Origin: Microvelia longipes
Lineage: Eukaryota; Arthropoda; Insecta; Hemiptera; Veliidae
NCBI GenBank assembly: GCA_018340805.1
Contig: JACMZG010000008.1
Location: 27,081,245-27,145,244 of the forward strand
Reading direction: 5' to 3'
Length of the DNA stretch: 64,000 bases
This document shows positions 1 through 37,100 of this stretch, piece after piece (within the stretch, counting starts at the first letter, position 1; the number at the start of each line of letters is the position of its first letter). Under the pieces are notes generated by a model. The model did not search any database, was not told the origin of the DNA, and was given only the letters and a program-made list of their open reading frames with translations. The translations under genes and the position numbers were made by a program.

Positions 1-1061
1 TCCAAACCTTTTCTTCGTCTCTGTAGATTCTGAATTTTTTCTCTCCTTCCAGTTTCCCTGTTTCCTTTCCTACCCACCCCCACTCTGTGTCGGTCTGTTT
101 GCTATCTTTTGATTTTCTTGATGGAATTTAAAGTTGATTTGTTTTGTGAAACAAAATTATAACTAAAAACATCTTGTGTGACTTTACTGCTAAATGCTGA
201 TTTTCTGCATGGTTGTTTGCATGCTGTTTTATAATTTATTTTCACCTGTATTTGTGTAAACAATTTATTGTGATTTTATGAGCATGTATGTATACTGTAC
301 AGAAAATTTTAATTGTTACAGTCAAATTTTATGATTTTCTACAAATTGAGGCAATGTCATTATAAAGTCTATTTTTTAAACTGGAAATTAAAAAAAAATA
401 CATTCTACTTACAAAACTTTGATAAAATTTCACTTACAATTATTTTTATAACGGTTATTTTTATAACCTCTGATTCTTATAACTTATTTTGTGTTATATT
501 AAAAATTCATTTTTATATTTCTTAAACTACTACCATTGGTGTGTGGGAAAATTATTGTGTTCACCCTAAGAATTCAAAACCAACCTATGTATTGAACTAA
601 ATAGAAGTATAAATTCCATAGCATAACTTTTAATTTTTAAGTTAAATAAAGTTTATTCATGTAAAATGAATAAAAATATATAAAAAAATTAGTTTAATCT
701 GTCAAAATTATGACGTTTAACTACAAAAATTTTAATTGACAAATCGTATGATATAATTTTATTATTCTTATATTCTTCATTTTCTTATAAAGAATTAATC
801 TAATAAAAAGTAGACTGCCAAGTATGATCTCTTGATTTTTAATGCATTTGTATTCATAGTATAAAATTATTTAACATATTATATGATTGAATGGGTATTT
901 GCTTTATCAACTCCTTCTTATTGACACCACTAGTTAAGTTAGTAGTGGTTTAAAAATATGTGCTTTATTACTTGTCTAGACTAACCTTCAGTTCTAAGAC
1001 TCTAGGCATTCGGCTCCCTAGTAATGAGGTCAAGTTTAGCGAAAATAAAGTAATACTACTC
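1..1061. other. AT-rich intron sequence of tomosyn, no exon recognised
   Basis: The first 120 bases are pyrimidine-rich (TTTCCTTTCC, CACCCCCACTC). No tomosyn exon could be placed. Around 541-580 is a copy of a dispersed motif, GGAAAATTATTGTGTT, that recurs near 30700 and 57190. Confidence 0.4.
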
Positions 1062-1064
1062 TAA

Positions 1065-2217
1065 GGCCCGTATTCAAAGACGTTTTCCTAACATTTTCCT
1101 AACATTCTCCTAACTTTTTCCTAACATTCTCCTAACACCTAACTTTTTCCTAACATTTTCCTAACATTCTCCTAACACTCACCTTAGGTTTAGGTAAGGG
1201 AAATGTTTTTAAGCCACAAAATTTAAATGATCGTTCCCGTGTTTTAAAAATCATTTAGAGGCTTCGCATGATTTTTTTAGTTAGAACTAAGGTAGTTAAG
1301 TCAAAAAGTGATACCATTGTAAGTAACGTAATATATCGCAAAATATCAATGTTATTAACTTATTACCTGGATTTATGACACATGTTGTTGTATTAATAAC
1401 TATCTACATAAATTTACATAATATATGTTACTATTAACCCACTTACCTTACAATTAGGGAATTTACCCTGAAATTCTTTTAACACCTCCGCCCAAGCCTT
1501 TTTCTTTTCTTCGGCCCGCACACAATCAGATTTTTTATTTTCTATGGTCTGTTTGTGGCGGGCTATCGATTCAAAGAGAAAATTCAGTTGGTCCGGTGTG
1601 AATAATTCAGCCATTATTATACCAAAAAAATTTTACACAAACAAAAATGAATTTGATGACAAAATACGAAAAACAAAATTGTGTAAATGATTTAGCAAAA
1701 TGAAAACAGTGTTGCACTGATTAACAGGTCTTCATTTAGACACCTGTGGATTCGTGCAACCTGGTCCACGTTCAAACTTGAAACGCTTGATACTGCTTTA
1801 TTTATGAAAGCTGTTACAATAATTGAACATTGTATTTGTATTAACTCTACTGTTTACTGAAAACATATGTAAATAAAGTTTTTAATATATTTAACATTCG
1901 CCAAAGCAAGGCCGCATTGTTGTTTATGACAAAGTGTGTCGTAAATCCAGGTAATAAGTTAATAACATTGACATTTTGCGATATATTACGTTACTTTCAA
2001 TGGTATCACTTTTTGACTTAACTACCTTAGGTTCTTACTAAATAAAATCATGTAAAGCCTCTAAAAGACTTTTAAAACACGATAGGAGAATGTTAGAAAA
2101 ATGTTAGGAAAATGTTAGGAGAATGTTAGGAAAATGTTAGGAAAAAGTTAGGAAAATGTTAGGAAAAAGTTAGGAGAATCTTAAGAAAATGTTTGGAAAC
2201 GTCTTTGAATACGGGCC
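1065..2217. mobile_element. PIF/Harbinger-like DNA transposon, internally deleted
   Basis: Termini are GGCCCGTATTCAAAGACG at 1065 and its reverse complement ending at 2217. They are flanked by the 3-bp target duplication TAA (1062-1064 and 2218-2220), the TWA-type target typical of PIF/Harbinger. The terminal inverted repeats are long (about 300 bp, imperfect). They contain subterminal iterations of TTTTCCTAACAT/ATGTTAGGAAAA and an inner shared block around TAACGTAATATATCGCAAAA. Internally it keeps one exon of the accessory Myb/SANT protein; no transposase reading frame remains, so it is non-autonomous. Length is 1153 bp. Confidence 0.8.
1447..1614 (-). pseudogene. First exon of Harbinger Myb/SANT-like DNA-binding protein
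   Basis: The reading frame starts at ATG (1614-1612) and ends at a strong donor, TGTAAG|gtaagt, at 1447. It encodes about 56 residues including FTPDQLNFLFESIARHKQTI and ENKKSD...EKKKAWAEVLKEF. The ENKKSD/KKKAW pattern matches the Myb/SANT-like domain family (Myb_DNA-bind_5) found in the second gene of Harbinger transposons, which helps the transposase bind the termini. No downstream exon or transposase remains inside the element, so it is a relic. The 66-residue frame read through the donor is not the natural product. Confidence 0.65.
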
Positions 2218-2220
2218 TAA

Positions 2221-5200
2221 GTATTGGCTAATCATGACATTCAGGGGATAAGTCCAAATGTGCAAGGAAAACTAATGCGGTACCCTGTGATGTATAAACT
2301 TGAGAGCTCCACTTACCCCGATTTGAATTTTGTGTTGCTTTGCAAACCACTTATACACTATACAACACTTGTTAACTCATTGTTAACTTTATGTGTTAAA
2401 TGTTATGAATTTTAACATACAATTTTTCAAATAAAATTTTAGTGAAATAATGTAGTCCACTATATTTAATAGTCAAGAGACTCGACTTTGTTGAAATATA
2501 TAAAGGCTTAGGAATTGAAAAATTATTATTTGATACTACATAGTTTTTCAAAACAGGAATAGTGATACAATCTCTTGCACAATTATGTTGTGTCAATTAA
2601 AAAATGTTCTTTTATAGACTCTTGACTTTTTAACCATGAAATAATTAACCAGTAATAACAATGACATTAAAAATGAGTTATTTTTTTAATTGGGTTATAT
2701 TTTTATATTTTGTTAGTTCAATATCAAATTAATAAATTGGGCATAATGCTGAAATAAGTATAACTTATTTAAGTTCATACTTCTTCCAATCAATCAATGA
2801 ATTAGTATTTGAAAAAACTTTAAAAGAACGTGTAAAATTTAATGATTTAAAATTAAATCTTTCTCAATTACTTAATATTTGGATTTGCACATAAGTTGGT
2901 TTTAATTAAAAAAATAATCTATTAAAAGCTTGTTAAAATTTTTGGCAATATTTATCTTTCTTAAAGAATCGACTGTAACAATTATTTTACTTCTTCTTAT
3001 TCACCTTTTCAATCTATCACTTAAACAAGTAACTCTTAAGCACGTAACTCACTTAAGTGTTACTTAAGTTTCACTTAAGCATGTAACTCTTTAAACAAAA
3101 ATGCCTCTTTACATAATTGAGTTCTGGTTGTGTTAATATAATCATTAAAAATCAATGATCAGAATATATATGATTTACTTGAAAAAAGAGATTGTATATC
3201 ATACACAATTGTATTTACTGTACAATAAATTGGCTTGGGTGCTTGGCTGCTGCGCTGGATATATTTGCTTTTAATTTGATAAAAACTTAATTTTGGAATT
3301 GTAATGCACGGGAATCCTTAAAAAGTGACTTCAGGAGTGAGTGGAAGGAAAGCAAAGGTGTGTGCTTTATGTAAAACTTGATTAATCTATTGTTCTTGGT
3401 TTTTCATGATGTGGCTGCTTTTATAAACATTGCAAATTTTTATAGGTTTTGTTATATCATACCTGATTGTTTGCTACTAACCCATTAATTAAAGTAAGTA
3501 AGTATATTAAAAATACTTTTTAATTTTTTTCTATGACAAAATAAAACTGTATACTTACTTTACTTTATACTCATCGCTTACAATTCCATTGTTCAGTGTT
3601 GGTTTTTCTTTTTATTTTAATAAACATACAAACTGTTGTTTTGTAATTAAGTTAATTTTATAGTTTTAGTTTTTTTAATTGAATAGATATTATATAAAAT
3701 AATATAGATGAAGGAGAAAAAGACAATTTTTATGTTTCATAATCTGTTTAAATTAAACCAGGACTATAGAAAGTTTTAATTTTTCTTATAAAACTATTTT
3801 CCCCCTTTTTGCAACTTTTATGCACTTTTCTATTTTCATTCTTAAACAGTAGATACGTGAAATGGTCCAGTTAACCAATTCATTATCATATCGCCTTTGC
3901 TTTTGAAAGAGTTAGCCATGTAAACAGAACCATTTACATTGTGGGCTCTATTTTAATGATCTTTGAAATTTTCAAACTTTACTATAAAGTTGGTTTTCAA
4001 TCAAAAAGTGCTATCAATTTTACTTTGAAAGTTATGATTTTAATCTATTATTTATCCATTAAATGTTATAATGTGGCAGCTGTTTTAATTTGTCTCTTAT
4101 AGTTTCTCACCTTCATTTGTAAGTTCTTGCCTCTCTCTACTGTTTAAGAAACTTCAAAAATAAATTTTTATTTTTTAATTAAATATTTTTAATAGAAGTT
4201 TTTAATATTTTAGAATTTCATTCATCATTGATAACATCACAGTTCACTGTTTTATAAAGTTAGTTCATTAAACATCATGTTTTGCCCAAACATGTCTCCA
4301 TAAGGGACTTTGGTTTTTTGATGTTGCATTTTCTTATATTTTGGAATTTTCAATATTTGATTTTCTTTTAAAACTAAAGTAAAATTATCAATTAAACCAG
4401 ACATAAAAATCTGTTCTGAATTTGGTTTTGTATTAATTTTTGAGTGAAAGTTGAATTTGCATGAATTCCTTTTTTATATGAGTGCACTTTTTTATACATA
4501 AAATAAAACTAAAAGTGTTTTAACAAAGATTTGTTTTTTTATATTTATTTGTTTTTATATATTTATTTGAGCACTTTCATTAAATTAAAGGGATTCATTT
4601 TTAATTTACTTTGTTTATTTCATCTGAGTTTGATTCATTAAATTCATCTATTCAAATATATTTTTTATGAATAAATTAATTAAATAGGCTATTATATTTG
4701 TATATTATTTATATTATGAAAAAAGAACTTTTCAGTTTTTAAATTTAAATGGTATTTTTTATCATAATATCTAAATATATTTTAAAAATTTTAATTATTT
4801 AATGATATGAGAAGATAAAAATATAAAATTTGTTAATAAATACTTATACTTAAAGAAAGTTTATTTTACATTAGCAATCAAAATGGTTTCTTGAAGAAAT
4901 AAAATGTAAAATACGATGAAATAAATAAAATAGATTTTAGATCCTTAAAGAAGTGGTCTTTTAGGACCTTCAATTTCTTTAGCCAGAAAAAGAGTGGCTA
5001 AAAAATATATTTGATTTGAAAAATTTGTACGTATTTCCCATTCTAAACTTTTAAAATGAATACGACCGTATTACATTTAAAGTTCTAGTGTATGCCATAC
5101 TTCATCTAAAGAAATTGTTTAAGTTTTTTTTGTTATCAAGTATCTGACTGAAGATCATTTCAACTATTTTTTAACTTTGACGATAGTTAATACCTTTTTA

Positions 5201-5305
5201 ATATAATAGCTTATTTACATAATTACACCAATGTTAAAAATATTTGTTTATTATTACGTTACTTACATTGTTTCTTAATACAATTTTATTAAAAATAAAT
5301 TTCAG
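2221..5305. other. Tomosyn intron, no gene
   Basis: Strongly AT-rich, with low-complexity T and A runs. A cluster of CACTTAAG-like words lies near 3010-3090. No coding potential was found. The open stretch before a GT at about 3361 lacks any upstream AG acceptor. Confidence 0.5.
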
Positions 5306-29774
<24,469 letters not shown>

Positions 29775-30590
29775 GTTGCCTGTAATTTTTATTTATTTTT
29801 ATTTTATTTTTATTAAAGAATTTTGGAAGAAAAATATTATAAATATAAAAAAGCTTTCAGCTTATCACTGAATATAGTTTTCTATTTCTCGTATTTAACT
29901 AGTTTTTTGAGGGAGAAAAAAAGTTAAAATAATGTTGAAATTTTTTTGATGAAAAAAATGTGTAAATATTAAATATTATTGGCTGAAAAAATGCCTTGGA
30001 AATAAATGAATAAAAGTATTATATTTCGTAGATGGTACCTGTCAACCAAGTCAGTTTTATAGTAGATTTTAAATAAGATAATTTTTTTGATAAAGAAATG
30101 GTTGAATTAAAATTGTGCTTAAAATTGTAAAGAACTCTTGTTTGTATGAGCTGCTGGTCACTCGCACACTTTTTTAATCTCGTATGGGATAAAATACATT
30201 TAGTAACAAATAAACTTTTTGTAGATTTAATCAATAGTTAGGTAACAGTGAACTTCAGTTACCTTAACTTTTAGAGAACTGTTGTTTTTCTTTACTGCAA
30301 GCTAATCAATGGTAATCTTATCCTATTATAGTATGGCACATTGCTTCCCAATCCATGTTATAGAGGCTAGAATACTCAATATCTTAATACTACAATAGGA
30401 TAAGATTAAAACAATTCTGTCCAAATATAAATATCTCCGACTAATCAAAATACATATATAAAATCAAATTACTGCTTCAGCATATACAGTCTGAACTAAA
30501 GCCATCTATATTTTGGGCACCAAAAAATCAAAGTAGGCTTTAAATTGTGATAATAATTACAAATGAAGTGGTGCCTTGAAAGTATGTCTA
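29775..30590 (+). other. Tomosyn 3' untranslated region and possible poly(A) signals
   Basis: AT-rich sequence after the stop. AATAAATGAATAAA at about 30002-30015 is a plausible overlapping poly(A) signal pair. Where the transcript really ends cannot be told from sequence alone. Confidence 0.4.
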
Positions 30591-30599
30591 GCTTAATGT

Positions 30600-31310
30600 T
30601 TTACTTTCAACCCCCCTTTGTGCTATAATACATCTTACCAGCTTTTCAATTTCACAAGTTGTATGGAATATTTTTACTTTTCCTCATAAGTATATAGGAA
30701 AATTATTGTGTTTGCAAAAAAAATCCAAAACCAAGATTTCACCTGAATTATCGTTTTAGGTGTTTTTCACAAAGTTGTCGAAGTATCACCCCGTGTATTT
30801 ATGCCAGAGAGTTGAAACTTAGTTCAAAAATCAATCTTCAAGTCCAGTTGTGCCGTCTGAAAAATAATTATTTTATAACGTCATTAACCTACAATACTGA
30901 CTCAGCAAAAATGTTGAAAATTCATTTATCGCAGAAAAATTTGTTGATGGGTTTGAAATTTGGCATGCATTTAGTCCAATGTGCTAAGGTTCATCATATT
31001 ATCAGCATCAGTTCAATTTTTATTGAGTGACTTGTAAAGGGGGTTTTAAATTGCTAACAATGAATAAATAATGCAATTGAGTTAAAATTCGATGCTAGTA
31101 TTTTCCTTTACTTAATAAATAAGTATTCTACATTTAATTTTAATGCAGCAGGTATATATACGGTTCTTGTTGGATCATAAAAGTTAAGCAGCATTAAGTA
31201 AGGTCAGTAACTGTAAAGGAGACCACTGGCAAAAATGAATGTATTAACTGTCTCAGGACAAGCGAAGGAAGTCCGATGTAGAGAGGATGAGCTTAGCAAA
31301 TCAGATTTTT
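30600..31310 (+). repeat. SINE-like composite with 5S rRNA-derived segment, copy A
   Basis: The 5S-like part is at about 31158-31231: CGGTTCTTGTTGGATCAT, AAAGTTAAGCAGC, GGTCAGTAACTG and GACCACTGG correspond in order to the 5S rRNA internal promoter region. It is preceded by a body with GGAAAATTATTGTGTTTGC and followed by a tail with GGACAAGCGAAGG and GAGGATGAGCTTAGCAAATC. The same order occurs at 57170-57530. It is not a functional 5S gene because both ends are missing. Confidence 0.65.
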
Positions 31311-34040
31311 TAACGTTAAGTTATATTGTTGTGAATGCTATGGTCATTCTTAATTGTAATAAAGGAACGTATAAATGTTAGATCTGTATATTTATTGATC
31401 AAATTTAAATACAGATCTTATTTATAATTTATTTATACTTGTATAAATAATAAAATATTACTGTTGTGACTAGTTGCTTAATACAAACAGGTAAATAGAT
31501 ATATATATATATATATTTGGATCATATTGACAATGATTATATTTTATATAATGTAGAAGCTCCGGCTGTTCAATTTTGCTAAATAATAATAAAACCATGT
31601 GTATAAATCAATAAATGAATAAAATTGTGGCCTGGTCATAGAGACACACATTACTGTTTTAATATAATTTATTTCTCGGTCCTCCTTAATTTAGAATTAA
31701 TCAAAAAAAGGCATTCATGAATTAAATCTGTTTAAAACAAATCAATGCACGTTTTTTTTAATCTTTGAATGATGGAATTTTTTCTATTAAAAGGTTAAAT
31801 TGAATGAAAAAAATATCTGGACAAAAAACAGATGTACTGTTTATACCCAACTGGTTATATCCTCTCTTTCAATATATGCTTTGTACAGAGTTTTTTCACT
31901 AGTTTTTTTATGCCTTGCCATTTAATGCTTTTATTTTAAATTATAAATATTGTTTATAATTAAATTAATGTTTTGATTACAGTTTATTTGTAAAGTTGTT
32001 CAATTTTTCCCTCAGTCTTATTAAAATCATCGTTATTAAATTCAATTTATATGATGATTTAAAATTTATGTGCAAGGATGTATTTATATACTGAATGTGA
32101 ATTAATACTCCATCATACTTTTTTTAAACACCTTATTTATTGAATGAGTGGAAAATATTAAATATATCTGTTTCCAGAGCTAGTTATAAAATAAGGGCAA
32201 ACATAATCATCTTCAAGTAAAATCTATTAGAAATCCTTTTAGTGTGAAAAAAGTTTTCTAGCTTTGCCATTATCTTTTTATTAAATTAAACTAATTTACT
32301 GAATTTAATTATTTGTAAATAGTTGTTACAAGACAAGATATGAACAAACTGATTCTAAAATCATTAAATAAAACAGTCTCTCCACTAATAATTTATATTT
32401 AACACTGCCAGCTTAACATCTTGTCATTAACGCCTAGGAGTAGTGAAGAAATGAGTAAGAGGTAAGTTGCTGCTTTGCCTTGAGGTTTGTGGCTGCCAGT
32501 CCTTTTTATCAGCTGCAACAAAAATTGACTGCTGTCTCCTTACTATATTCTTTACTGCTCCCATGCATTAATGATAATATGTTACGTTAGATGTCTAATG
32601 TAAATAATTACTGGATTTTAAACAAATTAAAAACTGCTTTATTTTACTTTGAAACAGCGCAATTCATAATTTACTTAATTCTATTTTATTTATTCTATTC
32701 TAATTTACTAAATTTAATTAATTTACTTAGTTCAGAAACAACTGGAATTAAGTATTTATGGAACACTATATGTTTAGCTAGGGGTTATCTAAAGGTGGTT
32801 GAGAGCCAACTGGAGCCACCACCTTCATTAGATTATCCAAAGTTTAAATAACCAACAAATAAATTATTTTACAACATTTATTATCCTGTTTCTCCTTAGA
32901 AACTTGTTCTTTAAATTTCTTATCTCTAAAGTGTATCTCTTATCTGTTAACGTTTTATGGTTTTAAAACTATTATATCACTTCTCAGTTACTTTGTAATT
33001 TTCAAACATGCTTTATTTTTAAGACTTAATTTAAATTTAACTTACTTAAAACTATGAAAGAGAACAAATCTTATTGAACTTTTCGCAAAGTTACAATTTT
33101 TTTTGTAATATGATATAAAATATGCTTTCTATAGGGATTTCTTATGCAAGCTAATTATAAAGTAATTTATTTATTTTTTACTTGATAAAATCCACATATT
33201 TATTTACATATCACTTAGAAAATAAATGTTAATAATTTTCACTCATTCATTTGAATAAATTTCATTGTGGTATTTGTATACTCTTACATTCAAATAATTT
33301 TAAAATAAACCCAATTCTATTATACTATGAGAAATAATAGATAATTATAGTTAGCACTAGATTAAAAATATTTATAATAATATATATATTTTGTAAATTT
33401 TTCATACGTATAAATATATTAAGGCCTTTGCACCAGTTAAATTTCATTATGAAAAAGCACAATATGTCTGAGCTGATAAATAAAATTATTATAAAACTAG
33501 ATTCAAAATATTATGTAATTAAAATTACATTAAATCAGAAATGCTTTAATACTTAATTATATTGAGAACTGTTGAGAACAAATTTATATATAAAACAATG
33601 AAATTAAAGATGCATCTAAAGACTTATCTGCAGGTACAGATTATGAAAACACTAAGAAGTGTTAATAGGTTAAACAAGATGAATAAAAAAATATATACCC
33701 ACCTATATTATGCATTTTAAATATTTTATCTTACCCATCCATGTCGTATAGATTGTAAAAAAAGACTCCTTGTTTAGAACCCCACCTATTTGGAGCCATA
33801 GTTATTTACTTGGTTTTAGATTAAGAACATATAAGCATACTATGTCCGCTAATGCAAGTGAAACAAATCATGTTCTGACTAGTGCTAAGACCCTTGCTGG
33901 GACAGGCATTGCTTTTTAGCTAGTTGTTTTTATGACCCCTAAGTGGTTTTCTACTTTCTAAGTGCTTTCTTTTTACTTGCTAAGACTTTCTAAGTGCTTT
34001 TTCAAATTTGATTTGAAAAAGTTGTCTGTCTGAATCTGTG
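31311..34040. other. Intergenic AT-rich DNA, no gene
   Basis: A short TA tract lies at 31498-31517. The 32591-32851 open stretch is AT-rich and matches no family. A local imperfect inverted repeat (GGTGGTTGAG...AACTGGAGCCACCACC) is at about 32792-32824. Nothing else was seen. Confidence 0.45.
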
Positions 34041-34048
34041 ATCCAATG

Positions 34049-34122
34049 GTTTTTGTTGGTTCGTAAAAGTTAAGCAAGTCTGTGCGAGGTCAGTGCTTGG
34101 ATGGGTGACCGCTGGGAATAAA
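34049..34122 (+). repeat. 5S rRNA-derived SINE fragment, copy B
   Basis: Best preserved of the three 5S-like segments: TTGTTGGTTCGTAAAAGTTA followed by AGCA, then GGTCAGTGCTTGGATGGGTG followed by ACCGCTGGGAATA. The last part is nearly the canonical 5S box C region (TCAGTRCTTGGATGGGTGACC). The 5' third and 3' end of 5S rRNA are absent, so this is a SINE piece and not a gene. Confidence 0.75.
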
Positions 34123-37100
34123 AGTATTATTATTATTATACTGGTAAAATGTATATAATTTAATTATCAACAATTGTTGCAGTTTTTTCAAAACAGATGG
34201 TTAAAGTAGTATTGTCAAGATATAAAGGCAACACTGATATTTTCCTCTCAGTTCTAACTCTACCTGTTTTTTATTTGGATTTTCATTTTTTATTGAACAC
34301 TCTCTACTTAAAACCATTATTTTCAATGAGAACCTGTTTAGGCCTTCCTCCCATGAAGAGTCTGAAATGTATAAATTATTGAAAAAACAATTCTGTAAAA
34401 AAATATAATTTGTCTTTTGTGATTGCATGAAACCAATTGAAGGATGTTTATCTATATGCAGCATTACCCCGTATAATTTTATGCATAAAGTATAGTAATT
34501 GAACGAATGTGAATGAATCTTTTAAAAAAGATATGCTATTTAATTATTTTTTCAATGAAATTACATTTTTTTTTTATTGATAATGTATGATATTTTTATA
34601 GACCTTATAAATGATCATACATATCAATATCTTTAGTTTAATTTTATTTGAAAAGATATATGTTTCTCAGTTTTAGCTCTTTAAATTTGTTTACATTACT
34701 AAGCAAGATTTTACACTCCACTTAAAATGTTTGTGCTTACATTGATTTTGAAAAGGTTTAACAAATATATTTTATAAGAATCAGTTTATATGAAAACCCT
34801 ATTGTAAAGGATGGGGTGGTTTGAAAGTTTGTTTTTGTGACGGAAACTGAATGTCCTCCAGGCAATTTAATTGTCTATTTCTATTTTGAATCCCTGTTCT
34901 CTATTAAGTAACATATTGTTTTGTTCATCCTGTTTAATCATTGTATAATATATTACAAAATTGTTTAATTGCTACAAATAAATACATAATTAAAAATTGT
35001 TAGAAAAAATAAAAATTGTAAATATTTTCTAGATAAAATCAAGAAGTATGATCTTTGTATATAATTTGTTTATGAATCTGCTGTAATTACATTGTTACAT
35101 TGTACATAGTAGAGGTAGCATCTATGTTTATATTTTTAAAATTGTACATTTAATTTTATCAATTTAATAAAAGTAATTAAACAAACAGTAAAAATATTTA
35201 AATGAAAGGCAGGTGCTGTTTTGTTCTGATTAAACTTTAAATAATTAAACCTTTTTTCCATTAAGAGGATCGCTTAGAAACCTATAATAATGAAATTAGA
35301 TACTATTTTAAACAAATTTATTATTAATTAATTTTACATATTTTTAGTTTGGATTTTATAATTTTGACAATGCATTTGAATCTTATTATCTTCTTTGCTT
35401 TAAGAATTATTATAATTAAAAATTAGCTTTTGTTAGAATGTTTGACAAAAAAAGCTTAATTATATTTACAATACCAAATACAACCTCCTACTTGTGCTTA
35501 TAAATTTGATTCTGTTATGACCTTAATATTTTTCCCCTTTCCAATATTTATTAGATGAAAAAGTAATGATTTGTATAATTCATTATTAAATATTATTTAT
35601 TCCTTTTGTGGCATAGTAAAACAATAAATTTAATAAGGTTGTAAATACAAATAAAATATCTTTAGAAGAGGAGAGTGTTTGTGATCCAGGTTACTTCATT
35701 ATACTGTAATTCCTCATTATCAGTTATATTAATTAATGTTAACAGTATTATCAAACTATTATAATATTTTTCCTTATGCTTAATTTCAAAATATAAAATA
35801 TATTTTACGTATTTCTTTATAGCCACGTTTAAAAGATTGCCTTCTCATAAAAATTCTTTTTGGGTAATTTTGCTATCCTCTTAATATATAACATTTCTTA
35901 ATAATAAATCTATTTAAAAATAAAGTAAAAATTGAATTAAGTAATAACTTTCTTGTATAAATTTCTTTGACATAGAGGTTAAATTTCTTGTCTTAAGCAA
36001 ATTATTATTTTTTCTTTACTATAAAATTTATTTGTGTTAATTTAATTATATTTAAATTTATTTGTATTCACAAAAGTATTTGTTATCATAACTTTTCTTT
36101 TATTTTTTTTAATTGTATATTAATGACAATAAATATTTGTTTCGTGTTTATTTTTTACAGACAAAAAGGTCTAAAAATAAAAAAATCTGCTAAGCACAAT
36201 AAATTATTGTAGAAAAAAAACAACTTTTATTGTTACCAAAATTGATAAATAATAATATTAATATTAATCTAGTCAAAAAAGCTTCTGCATGACTTTTTAT
36301 AGTTACTAATGTAATGATATATCCAGGTTTTATTTCATTAGAGATTATGAGTTTATATGTTATGGAATTGTATTACTCGCTTTAGTTTTACTTTAAAGGC
36401 CAAATCAAAAGTATTGCCCTTTTTTAAATTTTAAACTGCTTGATATAAATTAATTAAATATGAGGTCCTTTTTTGTGTCACCTTGCACATTAGGTGTCTA
36501 ACCAATTATGATCACAAAAATAAGAGAAAAATGAATTGAAGGACATTTTGATTTTATATACCTATTTTTAATTTTTACTTACTGTTCAACTATGTTGAAT
36601 AGTTTCGTTAAACAAGCTATTAGTCCAAAAATCAAACCTAATAAGTCTAAGACCCATTTTATTTTAAACCAAATTCTGTTTATGTTATAAAATAAATGTC
36701 AGCCTTTCCAGATAATTATAAATATTAAAGTTGAGGAAAAACAGGAAATAAAATGAACCATGACAATTTTATTAAAATATTGTTTATCTTAAACAATTTT
36801 TTCTCATTTGCTAACATAAGAATGTCAGCAAATGACTTTAGTTGTATTCATTCTTAATTTTTTTGGTATTAAATTACCTTTTAAAAATAATTATAGCTCT
36901 AATGAAATATAATTATTTAAATCGTTACATGTAAAACATGAAAAATTATAACATAAAATTTTTATGAACTGACCAAGAGAAATGAGTTGTTAAATAAAAA
37001 ATAATCCTCCAGTGGGTATCTTTATAAATTAAAATAAAAGGTTAATTTTCATGTATAGTAAATATTAATAGTCACAATTTTATCCAAAATTCGTTTTCCT

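Noticed and set aside
3300..3361. Possible tomosyn exon before GT at 3361 (open frame ...SEWKESK)
   Set aside because: No AG acceptor lies upstream of the open stretch, and it does not match a tomosyn block I can name.
34049..34122. 5S rRNA gene
   Set aside because: Only the internal control region is similar; the 5' third and the 3' end are missing, and diverged copies recur with shared non-5S flanks, so it is a SINE part.
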